A stretch of DNA of 32,922 nt from Saccoglossus kowalevskii (Eukaryota; Hemichordata; Enteropneusta; Harrimaniidae), in NCBI RefSeq assembly GCF_000003605.2, contig NW_003144633.1, positions 1 to 32,922 on the forward strand, given 5' to 3'. Positions 11,017-21,647 of this stretch are shown piece by piece (position 1 is the first letter of the stretch; every line of letters begins with the position of its first letter). The position numbers and the translations under genes are program-made. Under the pieces are notes generated by a model. That model searched no databases, was not told where the DNA came from, and saw only the letters and a list, made by a program, of their open reading frames with translations.

Positions 11017-12492
11017 GGTAATGATCTAGAATGGTTTTACAGGCTATTGCCAGGTAATGTTCTAGAGTGGTTTTACAGGCTATTGCCAGGTAATGATCTA
11101 GAATGGTTTTACAGGCTATTGCCAGGTAATGTTGTAGAATGGTTTTACAGGCTATCGCCAGGTAATGTTGTAGAATGGTTTTACAGGCTATTGCCAGGTA
11201 ATGTTGTAGAATGGTTTTACAGGCTATTGCCAGGTAATGTTCTAGAATGGTTTTACAGGCTATTGCCAGGTAATGATCTAGAATGGTTTTACAGGCTATT
11301 GCCAGGTAATGTTGTAGAATGGTTTTACAGGCTATTGCCAGGTAATGATCTAGAATGGTTTTACAGGCTATTGCCAGGTAATGTTGTAGAATGGTTTTAC
11401 AGGCTATTGCCAGGTAATGATCTAGAATGGTTTTACAGGCTATTGCCAGGTAATGTTCTAGAATGGTTTTACAGGCTATTGCCAGGTAATGTTGTAGAAG
11501 GGTTTTACAGGCTATTGCCAGGTAATGATCTAGAATGGTTTTACAGGCTATTGCCAGGTAATGTTCTAGAATGGTTTTACAGGCTATTGCCAGGTAATGT
11601 TGTAGAAGGGTTTTACAGGCTATTGCCAGGTAATGATCTAGAATGGTTTTACAGGCTATTGCCAGGTAATGTTCTAGAATGGTTTTACAGGCTATTGCCA
11701 AGTAATGTTGTAGAAGGGTTTTACAGGCTATTGGCAGGTAATGATCTAGAATGGTTTTACAGGCTATTGCCAGGTAATGTTGTAGAATGGTTTTACAGGC
11801 TATTGCCAGGTAATGTTCTAGAATGGTTTTACAGGCTATTGCCAGGTAATGATCTAGAATGGTTTTACAGGCTATTGCCAGGTAATGTTGTAGAATGGTT
11901 TTACAGGCTATTGCCAGGTAATGTTGTAGAAGGGTTTTACAGGCTATTGCCAGGTAATGTTCTAGAATGGTTTTACAGGCTATTGCCAGGTAATGATCTA
12001 GAATGGTTTTACAGGCTATTGCCAGGTAATGTTGTAGAAGGGTTTTACAGGCTATTGCCAGGTAATGATCTAGAATGGTTTTACAGGCTATTGCCAAGTA
12101 ATGTTGTAGAAGGGTTTTACAGGCTATTGGCAGGTAATGATCTAGAATGGTTTTACAGGCTATTGCCAGGTAATGTTGTAGAATGGTTTTACAGGCTATT
12201 GCCAGGTAATGTTGTAGAAGGGTTTTACAGGCTATTGGCAGGTAATGATCTAGAATGGTTTTACAGGCTATTGCCAGGTAATGTTGTAGAATGGTTTTAC
12301 AGGCTATTGCCAGGTAATGATCTAGAATGGTTTTACAGGCTATTGCCAGGTAATGTTGTAGAATGGTTTTACAGGCTATTGCCAGGTAATGTTCTAGAAT
12401 GGTTTTACAGGCTATTGCCAGGTAATGTTGTAGAAGGGTTTTACAGGCTATTGCCAGGTAATGATCTAGAATGGTTTTACAGGCTATTGCCA
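11017..12492. repeat. about 1.5-kb block shared with 19,403-20,914
   Basis: The unit order matches that of 19,403-20,914: GAGTGG unit, DLEW, VVEW, TCG-marked VVEW, VVEW, VLEW and so on through two AGT/GCA pairs. Differences I found are one unit (VVEW at 11,383 against DLEW), one extra DLEW unit in the right copy (the offset changes from 8,386 to 8,422) and a G-to-T base at 20,535. Most of this comparison was at unit-type level, so further silent differences may exist. With 12,630-12,890 it forms a colinear pair of duplicated regions. Confidence 0.82.
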
Positions 12493-12569
12493 AGTAATGT
12501 TGTAGAAGGGTTTTACAGGCTATTGGCAGGTAATGTTCTAGAATGGTTTTACAGGCTATCGCCAGGTAA

Positions 12570-12635
12570 TGTCTAGAATGGTTTACAGGCTATGCAGGTA
12601 ATGATCTAGAATGGTTTTACAGGCTATTGCAGGTA
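12570..12635. repeat. indel scar
   Basis: Four bits of sequence are missing within 66 bp: a T in AATGTCTAG, a T in GGTTTACAGG, two bases in CTATGCAGG and a C in ATTGCAGG. All losses lie in or beside short homopolymers or CC/TT doublets. The paralogous right-hand region (20,915-21,308) has no such scar and instead has about 390 bp of regular units, so the scar sits at a place where the two copies differ in length. It could be a deletion junction or an assembly join. Confidence 0.8.
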
Positions 12636-12890
12636 ATGATCTACAATGGTTTTACAGGCTATTGCCAGGTAATGATCTAGAAGAGTTTTACAGGCTATTG
12701 CCAGGTAATGTTGTAGAAGGGTTTTACAGGCTATTGGCAGGTAATGTTGTAGAATGGTTTTACAGGCTATTGCCAGGTAATGATCTAGAATGGTTTTACA
12801 GGTTATTGCCAGGTAATGTTCTAGAATGGTTTTACAGGCTATTGCCAGGTAATGTTCTAGAATGGTTTTACAGGCTATTGCCAGGTAATG
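12630..12890. repeat. 261-bp block identical to 21,309-21,569
   Basis: I found no mismatch across the block at an offset of 8,679 bp. It contains the CAA-marked DLQW unit, DLEE, VVEG, a GCA-marked VVEW, DLEW, the TTA marker (12,803, partner 21,482) and two VLEW units. It continues the duplication of the 11,017-12,492 block after the scar. Confidence 0.88.
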
Positions 12891-13216
12891 ATCTACAATG
12901 GTTTTACAGGCTATTGCCAGGTAATGATCTAGAATGGTTTTACAGGCTATTGCCAGGTAATGATCTAGAATGGTTTTACAGGCTATTGCCAGGTAATGTT
13001 CTAGAATGGTTTTACAGGCTATTGCCAGGTAATGTTCTAGAATGGTTTTACAGGCTATTGCCAGGTAATGATCTACAATGGTTTTACAGGCTATTGCCAG
13101 GTAATGATCTAGAATGGTTTTACAGGCTATTGCCAGGTAATGATCTAGAATGGTTTTACAGGCTATTGCCAGGTAATGTTCTAGAATGGTTTTACAGGCT
13201 ATTGCCAGGTAATGTT
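12804..13216. repeat. five-unit (180-bp) higher-order repeat
   Basis: The series VLEW VLEW DLQW DLEW DLEW repeats with a period of 180 bp. Bases 12,804-13,036 equal 12,984-13,216 exactly, so about 2.3 periods are present. The left border is the T/C difference at 12,803 and the right border is GTTGTA at 13,217. The CAA codon marker (TCTACAATGG) tags each period. This is the clearest short higher-order repeat in the window. Confidence 0.88.
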
Positions 13217-13580
13217 GTAGAAGAGTTTTACAGGCTATTGCCAGGTAATGTTGTAGAAGGGTTTTACAGGCTATTGGCAGGTAATGTTGTAGAATGGTTT
13301 TACAGGCTATTGCCAGGTAATGTTGTAGAATGGTTTTACAGGCTATTGCCAGGTAATGTTCTAGAATGGTTTTACAGGCTATTGCCAGGTAATGATCTAG
13401 AATGGTTTTACAGGCTATTGCCAGGTAATGATCTAGAATGGTTTTTCAGGCTATTGCCAGGTAATGATCTAGAAGAGTTTTACAGGCTATTGCCAGGTAA
13501 TGTTGTAGAAGGGTTTTACAGGCTATTGCCAGGTAATGATCTAGAATGGTTTTACAGGCTATTGCCAGGTAATGTTCTAG

Positions 13581-13678
13581 AAATGGTTTTACAGGCTATT
13601 GCCAGGTAATGATCTAGAATGGTTTACAGGCTATTGCCAGGTAATGTTCTAGAATGGTTTACAGGCTATTGCCCAGGT
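13581..13678. repeat. indel scar
   Basis: There are four single-base changes in about 100 bp: an extra A in CTAGAAATGG, a T missing twice in GGTTTACAGG (about 13,623 and 13,663) and an extra C in TTGCCCAGG at 13,672-13,674. The next base starts a block that is nearly identical to 19,876 onward, so the scar lies exactly at the edge of a duplicated segment. Confidence 0.8.
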
Positions 13679-16156
13679 AATGTTGTAGAAGGGTTTTACA
13701 GGCTATTGCCAGGTAATGATCTAGAATGGTTTTACAGGCTATTGCCAGGTAATGTTCTAGAATGGTTTTACAGGCTATTGCCAGGTAATGTTGTAGAAGG
13801 GTTTTACAGGCTATTGCCAGGTAATGATCTAGAATGGTTTTACAGGCTATTGCCAGGTAATGATCTAGAATGGTTTTACAGGCTATTGCCAGGTAATGTT
13901 CTAGAATGGTTTTACAGGCTATTGCCAAGTAATGTTGTAGAAGGGTTTTACAGGCTATTGGCAGGTAATGATCTAGAATGGTTTTACAGGCTATTGCCAG
14001 GTAATGTTGTAGAATGGTTTTACAGGCTATTGCCAGGTAATGTTCTAGAATGGTTTTACAGGCTATTGCCAGGTAATGATCTAGAATGGTTTTACAGGCT
14101 ATTGCCAGGTAATGTTGTAGAATGGTTTTACAGGCTATTGCCAGGTAATGTTGTAGAAGGGTTTTACAGGCTATTGCCAGGTAATGTTCTAGAATGGTTT
14201 TACAGGCTATTGCCAGGTAATGATCTAGAATGGTTTTACAGGCTATTGCCAGGTAATGTTGTAGAAGGGTTTTACAGGCTATTGCCAGGTAATGATCTAG
14301 AATGGTTTTACAGGCTATTGCCAAGTAATGTTGTAGAAGGGTTTTACAGGCTATTGGCAGGTAATGATCTAGAATGGTTTTACAGGCTATTGCCAGGTAA
14401 TGTTGTAGAATGGTTTTACAGGCTATTGCCAGGTAATGATCTAGAATGGTTTTACAGGCTATTGCCAGGTAATGTTGTAGAAGGGTTTTACAGGCTATTG
14501 GCAGGTAATGATCTAGAATGGTTTTACAGGCTATTGCCAGGTAATGTTGTAGAATGGTTTTACAGGCTATTGGCAGGTAATGATCTAGAATGGTTTTACA
14601 GGCTATTGCCAGGTAATGTTCTAGAATGGTTTTACAGGCTATTGCCAGGTAATGATCTAGAAGAGTTTTACAGGCTATTGCCAGGTAATGTTGTAGAAGG
14701 GTTTTACAGGCTATTGGCAGGTAATGATCTAGAAGGGTTTTACAGGCTATTGCCAGGTAATGTTGTAGAAGGGTTTTACAGGCTATTGGCAGGTAATGAT
14801 CTAGAATGGTTTTACAGGCTATTGCCAGGTAATGATCTAGAATGGTTTTACAGGCTATTGCCAGGTAATGTTGTAGAATGGTTTTACAGGCTATTGCCAG
14901 GTAATGTTGTAGAATGGTTTTACAGGCTATTGCCAGGTAATGTTGTAGAAGGGTTTTACAGGCTATTGGCAGGTAATGATCTAGAATGGTTTTACAGGCT
15001 ATTGCCAGGTAATGATCTAGAAGAGTTTTACAGGCTATTGCCAGGTAATGTTGTAGAATGGTTTTACAGGCTATTGGCAGGTAATGATCTAGAATGGTTT
15101 TACAGGCTATTGCCAGGTAATGTTGTAGAAGGGTTTTACAGGCTATTGCCAGGTAATGTTCTAGAATGGTTTTACAGGCTATTGCCAGGTAATGATCTAG
15201 AAGAGTTTTACAGGCTATTGCCAGGTAATGATCTAGAATGGTTTTACAGGCTATTGCCAGGTAATGTTGTAGAAGGGTTTTACAGGCTATTGCCAGGTAA
15301 TGATCTAGAATGGTTTTACAGGCTATTGCCAGGTAATGTTGTAGAATGGTTTTACAGGCTATTGCCAGGTAATGATCTAGAATGGTTTTACAGGCTATTG
15401 CCAGGTAATGTTGTAGAATGGTTTTACAGGCTATTGCCAGGTAATGTTCTAGAATGGTTTTACAGGCTATTGCCAGGTAATGTTGTAGAAGGGTTTTACA
15501 GGCTATTGCCAGGTAATGATCTAGAATGGTTTTACAGGCTATTGCCAGGTAATGTTGTAGAATGGTTTTACAGGCTATTGCCAGGTAATGTTCTAGAATG
15601 GTTTTACAGGCTATTGCCAGGTAATGTTGTAGAAGGGTTTTACAGGCTATTGCCAGGTAATGATCTAGAATGGTTTTACAGGCTATTGCCAAGTAATGTT
15701 GTAGAAGGGTTTTACAGGCTATTGGCAGGTAATGTTCTAGAATGGTTTTACAGGCTATTGCCAGGTAATGTTGTAGAAGGGTTTTACAGGCTATTGCCAG
15801 GTAATGATCTAGAAGGGTTTTACAGGCTATTGCCAGGTAATGTTGTAGAAGGGTTTTACAGGCTATTGCCAGGTAATGATCTAGAATGGTTTTACAGGCT
15901 ATTGCCAGGTAATGTTGTAGAAGGGTTTTACAGGCTTTTGCCAGGTAATGTTCTAGAATGGTTTTACAGGCTATTGCCAGGTAATGTTCTAGAATGGTTT
16001 TACAGGCTATTGCCAGGTAATGATCTAGAATGGTTTTACAGGCTATTGCCAGGTAATGTTGTAGAAGGGTTTTACAGGCTATTGCCAGGTAATGTAGTAG
16101 AAGAGTTTTACAGGCTATTGCCAGGTAATGATCTAGAATGGTTTTACAGGCTATTG
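13679..16156. repeat. array segment rich in GGG, AGT and GCA units
   Basis: About 69 units in one register. GCA-for-CCA units are much more frequent here than elsewhere, usually directly after a VVEG unit. The AGT/GCA pair occurs at 13,928, 14,324 (396 bp apart) and 15,691. GTAGTA at about 16,095 and CTTTTG at about 15,935 are single-unit oddities. The segment ends at the TTGCCCAGG insertion at 16,157-16,159. Confidence 0.85.
13681..14438. repeat. block nearly identical to 19,876-20,633
   Basis: At an offset of 6,195 bp the unit order is the same over about 758 bp, and the only difference I noticed is the G-to-T at 20,535. Both copies have an extra DLEW unit that the related block at 11.4-11.7 kb lacks, so these two are closer to each other than to the third. 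The block diverges at 14,439, where GAT faces GTT. Confidence 0.82.
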
Positions 16157-16159
16157 CCC

Positions 16160-16945
16160 AGGTAATGATCTAGAATGGTTTTACAGGCTATTGCCAGGTA
16201 ATGTTCTAGAATGGTTTTACAGGCTATTGCCAGGTAATGATCTAGAAGAGTTTTACAGGCTATTGCCAGGTAATGATCTAGAATGGTTTTACAGGCTATT
16301 GCCAGGTAATGATCTAGAATGGTTTTACAGGCTATTGCCAGGTAATGTTCTAGAATGGTTTTACAGGCTATTGCCAGGTAATGATCTAGAATGGTTTTAC
16401 AGACTATTGCCAGGTAATGTTGTAGAATGGTTTTACAGGCTATTGCCAGGTAATGTTGTAGAAGGGTTTTACAGGCTATTGCCAGGTAATGTTGTAGAAT
16501 GGTTTTACAGGCTATTGCCAGGTAATGATCTAGAATGGTTTTACAGGCTATTGCCAGGTAATGATCTAGAATGGTTTTACAGGCTATTGCCAGGTAATGT
16601 TCTAGAATGGTTTTACAGGCTATTGCCAGGTAATGATCTAGAATGGTTTTACAGGCTATTGCCAGGTAATGATCTAGAAGAGTTTTACAGGCTATTGCCA
16701 GGTAATGATCTAGAATGGTTTTACAGGCTATTGCCAGGTAATGATCTAGAATGGTTTTACAGGCTATTGCCAGGTAATGTTCTAGAATGGTTTTACAGGC
16801 TATTGCCAGGTAATGTTGTAGAAGGGTTTTACAGGCTATTGCCAGGTAATGTTGTAGAATGGTTTTACAGGCTATTGCGGAGGTAATGATCTAGAAGAGT
16901 TTTACAGGCTATTGCCAGGTAATGATCTAGAATGGTTTTACACGG
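16160..16945. repeat. short array segment ending in a small scar
   Basis: About 20 regular units, then two register changes: CCA is replaced by CGGA at about 16,877-16,881, and an extra C appears in TTACACGGC at about 16,943. Within the segment the series DLEE DLEW DLEW VLEW occurs twice, starting at 16,239 and 16,671, exactly 432 bp (12 units) apart. AGACTATTG at about 16,401 is a G-to-A variant. Confidence 0.78.
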
Positions 16946-19402
16946 CTATTGCCAGGTAATGATCTAGAATGGTTTTACAGGCTATTGCCAGGTAATGTTG
17001 TAGAATGGTTTTACAGGCTATTGCCAGGTAATGTTGTAGAATGGTTTTACAGGCTATTGCCAGGTAATGTTGTAGAATGGTTTTACAGGCTATTGCCAGG
17101 TAATGATCTAGAATGGTTTTACAGGCTATTGCCAGGTAATGATCTAGAATGGTTTTACAGGCTATTGCCAGGTAATGTTGTAGAATGGTTTTACAGGCTA
17201 TTGCCAGGTAATGTTGTAGAATGGTTTTACAGGCTATTGCCAGGTAATGATCTAGAATGGTTTTACAGGCTATTGCCAGGTAATGTTGTAGAAGGGTTTT
17301 ACAGGCTATTGGCAGGTAATGATCTAGAATGGTTTTACAGGCTATTGCCAGGTAATGTTGTAGAATGGTTTTACAGGCTATTGCCAGGTAATGTTGTAGA
17401 ATGGTTTTACAGGCTATTGCCAGGTAATGATCTAGAATGGTTTTACAGGCTATTGCCAGGTAATGATCTAGAATGGTTTTACAGGCTATTGCCAGGTAAT
17501 GTTGTAGAAGGGTTTTACAGGCTATTGCCAGGTAATGATCTAGAATGGTTTTACAGGCTATTGCCAGGTAATGTTGTAGAATGGTTTTACAGGCTATTGC
17601 CAGGTAATGTTGTAGAAGGGTTTTACAGGCTATTGCCAGGTAATGTTGTAGAAGGGTTTTACAGGCTATTGCCAGGTAATGTTGTAGAAGGGTTTTACAG
17701 GCTATTGCCAGGTAATGATCTAGAATGGTTTTACAGGCTATTGCCAGGTAATGATCTAGAATGGTTTTACAGGCTATTGCCAGGTAATGATCTAGAATGG
17801 TTTTACAGGCTATTGCCAGGTAATGTTGTAGAAGGGTTTTACAGGCTATTGCCAGGTAATGATCTAGAAGGGTTTTACAGGCTATTGCCAGGTAATGTTC
17901 TAGAATGGTTTTACAGGCTATTGCCAGGTAATGTTCTAGAATGGTTTTACAGGCTATTGCCAGGTAATGTTCTAGAATGGTTTTACAGGCTATTGCCAGG
18001 TAATGTTGTAGAATGGTTTTACAGGCTATTGCCAGGTAATGATCTAGAATGGTTTTACAGGCTATTGCCAGGTAATGATCTAGAATGGTTTTACAGGCTA
18101 TTGCCAGGTAATGATCTAGAATGGTTTTACAGGCTATTGCCAGGTAATGATCTAGAATGGTTTTACAGGCTATTGCCAGGTAATGTTGTAGAAGGGTTTT
18201 ACAGGCTATTGGCAGGTAATGATCTAGAATGGTTTTACAGGCTATTGCCAGGTAATGTTCTAGAATGGTTTTACAGGCTATTGCCATGTAATGTTCTAGA
18301 ATGGTTTTACAGGCTATTGCCAGGTAATGATCTAGAATGGTTTTACAGGCTATTGCCAGGTAATGTTGTAGAAGGGTTTTACAGGCTATTGCCAGGTAAT
18401 GATCTAGAATGGTTTTACAGGCTATTGCCAGGTAATGTTCTAGAATGGTTTTACAGGCTATTGCCAGGTAATGTTGTAGAAGGGTTTTACAGGCTATTGC
18501 CAGGTAATGATCTAGAATGGTTTTACAGGCTATTGCCAGGTAATGTTCTAGAATGGTTTTACAGGCTATTGCCAGGTAATGTTGTAGAAGGGTTTTACAG
18601 GCTATTGCCAGGTAATGATCTAGAATGGTTTTACAGGCTATTGCCAGGTAGTGATCTAGAATGGTTTTACAGGCTATTGCCAGGTAATGTTGTAGAAGGG
18701 TTTTACAGGCTATTGCCAGGTAATGTTCTAGAATGGTTTTACAGGCTATTGCCAGGTAATGTTCTAGAATGGTTTTACAGGCTATTGCCAAGTAATGTTG
18801 TAGAAGGGTTTTACAGGCTATTGGCAGGTAATGATCTAGAATGGTTTTACAGGCTATTGCCAGGTAATGTTGTAGAAGGGTTTTACAGGCTATTGCCAGG
18901 TAATGTTCTAGAATGGTTTTACAGGCTATTGCCAGGTAATGATCTAGAATGGTTTTACAGGCTATTGCCAGGTAATGTTGTAGAAGGGTTTTACAGGCTA
19001 TTGCCAGGTAATGATCTAGAATGGTTTTACAGGCTATTGCCAAGTAATGTTGTAGAAGGGTTTTACAGGCTATTGGCAGGTAATGATCTAGAATGGTTTT
19101 ACAGGCTATTGCCAGGTAATGTTCTAGAATGGTTTTACAGGCTATTGCCAGGTAATGTTCTAGAATGGTTTTACAGGCTATTGCCAGGTAATGTTGTAGA
19201 AGGGTTTTACAGGCTATTGCCAGGTAATGATCTAGAAGGGTTTTACAGGCTATTGCCAGGTAATGTTCTAGAAGGGTTTTACAGGCTATTGCCAGGTAAT
19301 GATCTAGAATGGTTTTACAGGCTATTGCCAGGTAATGTTCTAGAATGGTTTTACAGGCTATTGCCAGGTAATGTTGTAGAAGGGTTTTACAGGCTATTGC
19401 CA

Positions 19403-20914
19403 GGTAATGATCTAGAATGGTTTTACAGGCTATTGCCAGGTAATGTTCTAGAGTGGTTTTACAGGCTATTGCCAGGTAATGATCTAGAATGGTTTTACAG
19501 GCTATTGCCAGGTAATGTTGTAGAATGGTTTTACAGGCTATCGCCAGGTAATGTTGTAGAATGGTTTTACAGGCTATTGCCAGGTAATGTTGTAGAATGG
19601 TTTTACAGGCTATTGCCAGGTAATGTTCTAGAATGGTTTTACAGGCTATTGCCAGGTAATGATCTAGAATGGTTTTACAGGCTATTGCCAGGTAATGTTG
19701 TAGAATGGTTTTACAGGCTATTGCCAGGTAATGATCTAGAATGGTTTTACAGGCTATTGCCAGGTAATGATCTAGAATGGTTTTACAGGCTATTGCCAGG
19801 TAATGATCTAGAATGGTTTTACAGGCTATTGCCAGGTAATGTTCTAGAATGGTTTTACAGGCTATTGCCAGGTAATGTTGTAGAAGGGTTTTACAGGCTA
19901 TTGCCAGGTAATGATCTAGAATGGTTTTACAGGCTATTGCCAGGTAATGTTCTAGAATGGTTTTACAGGCTATTGCCAGGTAATGTTGTAGAAGGGTTTT
20001 ACAGGCTATTGCCAGGTAATGATCTAGAATGGTTTTACAGGCTATTGCCAGGTAATGATCTAGAATGGTTTTACAGGCTATTGCCAGGTAATGTTCTAGA
20101 ATGGTTTTACAGGCTATTGCCAAGTAATGTTGTAGAAGGGTTTTACAGGCTATTGGCAGGTAATGATCTAGAATGGTTTTACAGGCTATTGCCAGGTAAT
20201 GTTGTAGAATGGTTTTACAGGCTATTGCCAGGTAATGTTCTAGAATGGTTTTACAGGCTATTGCCAGGTAATGATCTAGAATGGTTTTACAGGCTATTGC
20301 CAGGTAATGTTGTAGAATGGTTTTACAGGCTATTGCCAGGTAATGTTGTAGAAGGGTTTTACAGGCTATTGCCAGGTAATGTTCTAGAATGGTTTTACAG
20401 GCTATTGCCAGGTAATGATCTAGAATGGTTTTACAGGCTATTGCCAGGTAATGTTGTAGAAGGGTTTTACAGGCTATTGCCAGGTAATGATCTAGAATGG
20501 TTTTACAGGCTATTGCCAAGTAATGTTGTAGAAGTGTTTTACAGGCTATTGGCAGGTAATGATCTAGAATGGTTTTACAGGCTATTGCCAGGTAATGTTG
20601 TAGAATGGTTTTACAGGCTATTGCCAGGTAATGTTGTAGAAGGGTTTTACAGGCTATTGGCAGGTAATGATCTAGAATGGTTTTACAGGCTATTGCCAGG
20701 TAATGTTGTAGAATGGTTTTACAGGCTATTGCCAGGTAATGATCTAGAATGGTTTTACAGGCTATTGCCAGGTAATGTTGTAGAATGGTTTTACAGGCTA
20801 TTGCCAGGTAATGTTCTAGAATGGTTTTACAGGCTATTGCCAGGTAATGTTGTAGAAGGGTTTTACAGGCTATTGCCAGGTAATGATCTAGAATGGTTTT
20901 ACAGGCTATTGCCA
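19403..20914. repeat. right copy of the 11,017-12,492 block
   Basis: The unit series matches 11,017-12,492, with the GAGTGG marker at 19,451 and TCG at about 19,541. One DLEW unit is present here and absent in the left copy, and the base at 20,535 makes GAAGTG in place of GAAGGG. The block diverges at 20,915, where GGT here faces AGT there. After about 390 bp of other units the similarity resumes at 21,309. Confidence 0.82.
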
Positions 20915-21308
20915 GGTAATGTTGTAGAAGGGTTTTACAGGCTATTGCCAGGTAATGATCTAGAATGGTTTTACAGGCTATTGCCAGGTAATGATCTAGA
21001 ATGGTTTTACAGGCTATTGCCAGGTAATGATCTAGAATGGTTTTACAGGCTATTGCCAGGTAATGATCTACAATGGTTTTACAGGCTATTGCCAGGTAAT
21101 GATCTAGAAGAGTTTTACAGGCTATTGCCAGGTAATGTTGTAGAAGGGTTTTACAGGCTATTGGCAGGTAATGATCTAGAATGGTTTTACAGGCTATTGC
21201 CAGGTAATGTTGTAGAATGGTTTTACAGGCTATTGCCAGGTAATGTTCTAGAATGGTTTTACAGGCTATTGCCAGGTAATGATCTAGAATGGTTTTACAG
21301 GCTATTGC

Positions 21309-21569
21309 CAGGTAATGATCTACAATGGTTTTACAGGCTATTGCCAGGTAATGATCTAGAAGAGTTTTACAGGCTATTGCCAGGTAATGTTGTAGAAGGG
21401 TTTTACAGGCTATTGGCAGGTAATGTTGTAGAATGGTTTTACAGGCTATTGCCAGGTAATGATCTAGAATGGTTTTACAGGTTATTGCCAGGTAATGTTC
21501 TAGAATGGTTTTACAGGCTATTGCCAGGTAATGTTCTAGAATGGTTTTACAGGCTATTGCCAGGTAATG
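21309..21569. repeat. right copy of the 12,630-12,890 block
   Basis: All 261 bases match the left copy. It begins just before the CAA-marked unit and ends where a VL unit here faces a DL unit there. Just upstream, at about 21,070-21,160, a similar DLQW DLEE VVEG GCA-marked series occurs once more, so this short module is itself locally repeated about 252 bp apart. Confidence 0.85.
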
Positions 21570-21647
21570 TTCTAGAATGGTTTTACAGGCTATTGCCAGG
21601 TAATGATCTAGAATGGTTTTACAGGTTATTGCCAGGTAATGTTGTAA

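Larger units (their letters stand above)
9189..12569. repeat. array segment with nested higher-order repeats
   Basis: About 94 units in one register. The first half alternates VLEW, DLEW and VVEW; from about 11,480 onward GGG units become common, and the AGT/GCA marked pair appears at 11,701, 12,097 and 12,493, exactly 396 bp (11 units) apart each time. The GAGTGG variant at 11,065 and TCG at about 11,156 are shared with the block near 19,450. The segment ends in the scar at 12,570. Confidence 0.85.
16946..21645. repeat. long regular array segment
   Basis: About 130 units without a register change, the second-longest such stretch. It holds the right-hand partners of the 11.0-12.9 kb and 13.7-14.4 kb blocks. 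AGT/GCA pairs are at 18,791, 19,043 (252 bp, seven units), 20,123 and 20,519 (396 bp, eleven units). Rare units include CCATGTAATG at about 18,286 and GGTAGTGATC at about 18,648. It ends with an extra A (GTAAGAATGG) at about 21,647. Confidence 0.85.

Noticed and set aside
9184-12576. An open frame starting with a true ATG (ATGATTCTAGAATGG)
   Set aside because: The ATG enters the frame only because of the inserted T at about 9,188. The rest is ordinary array.
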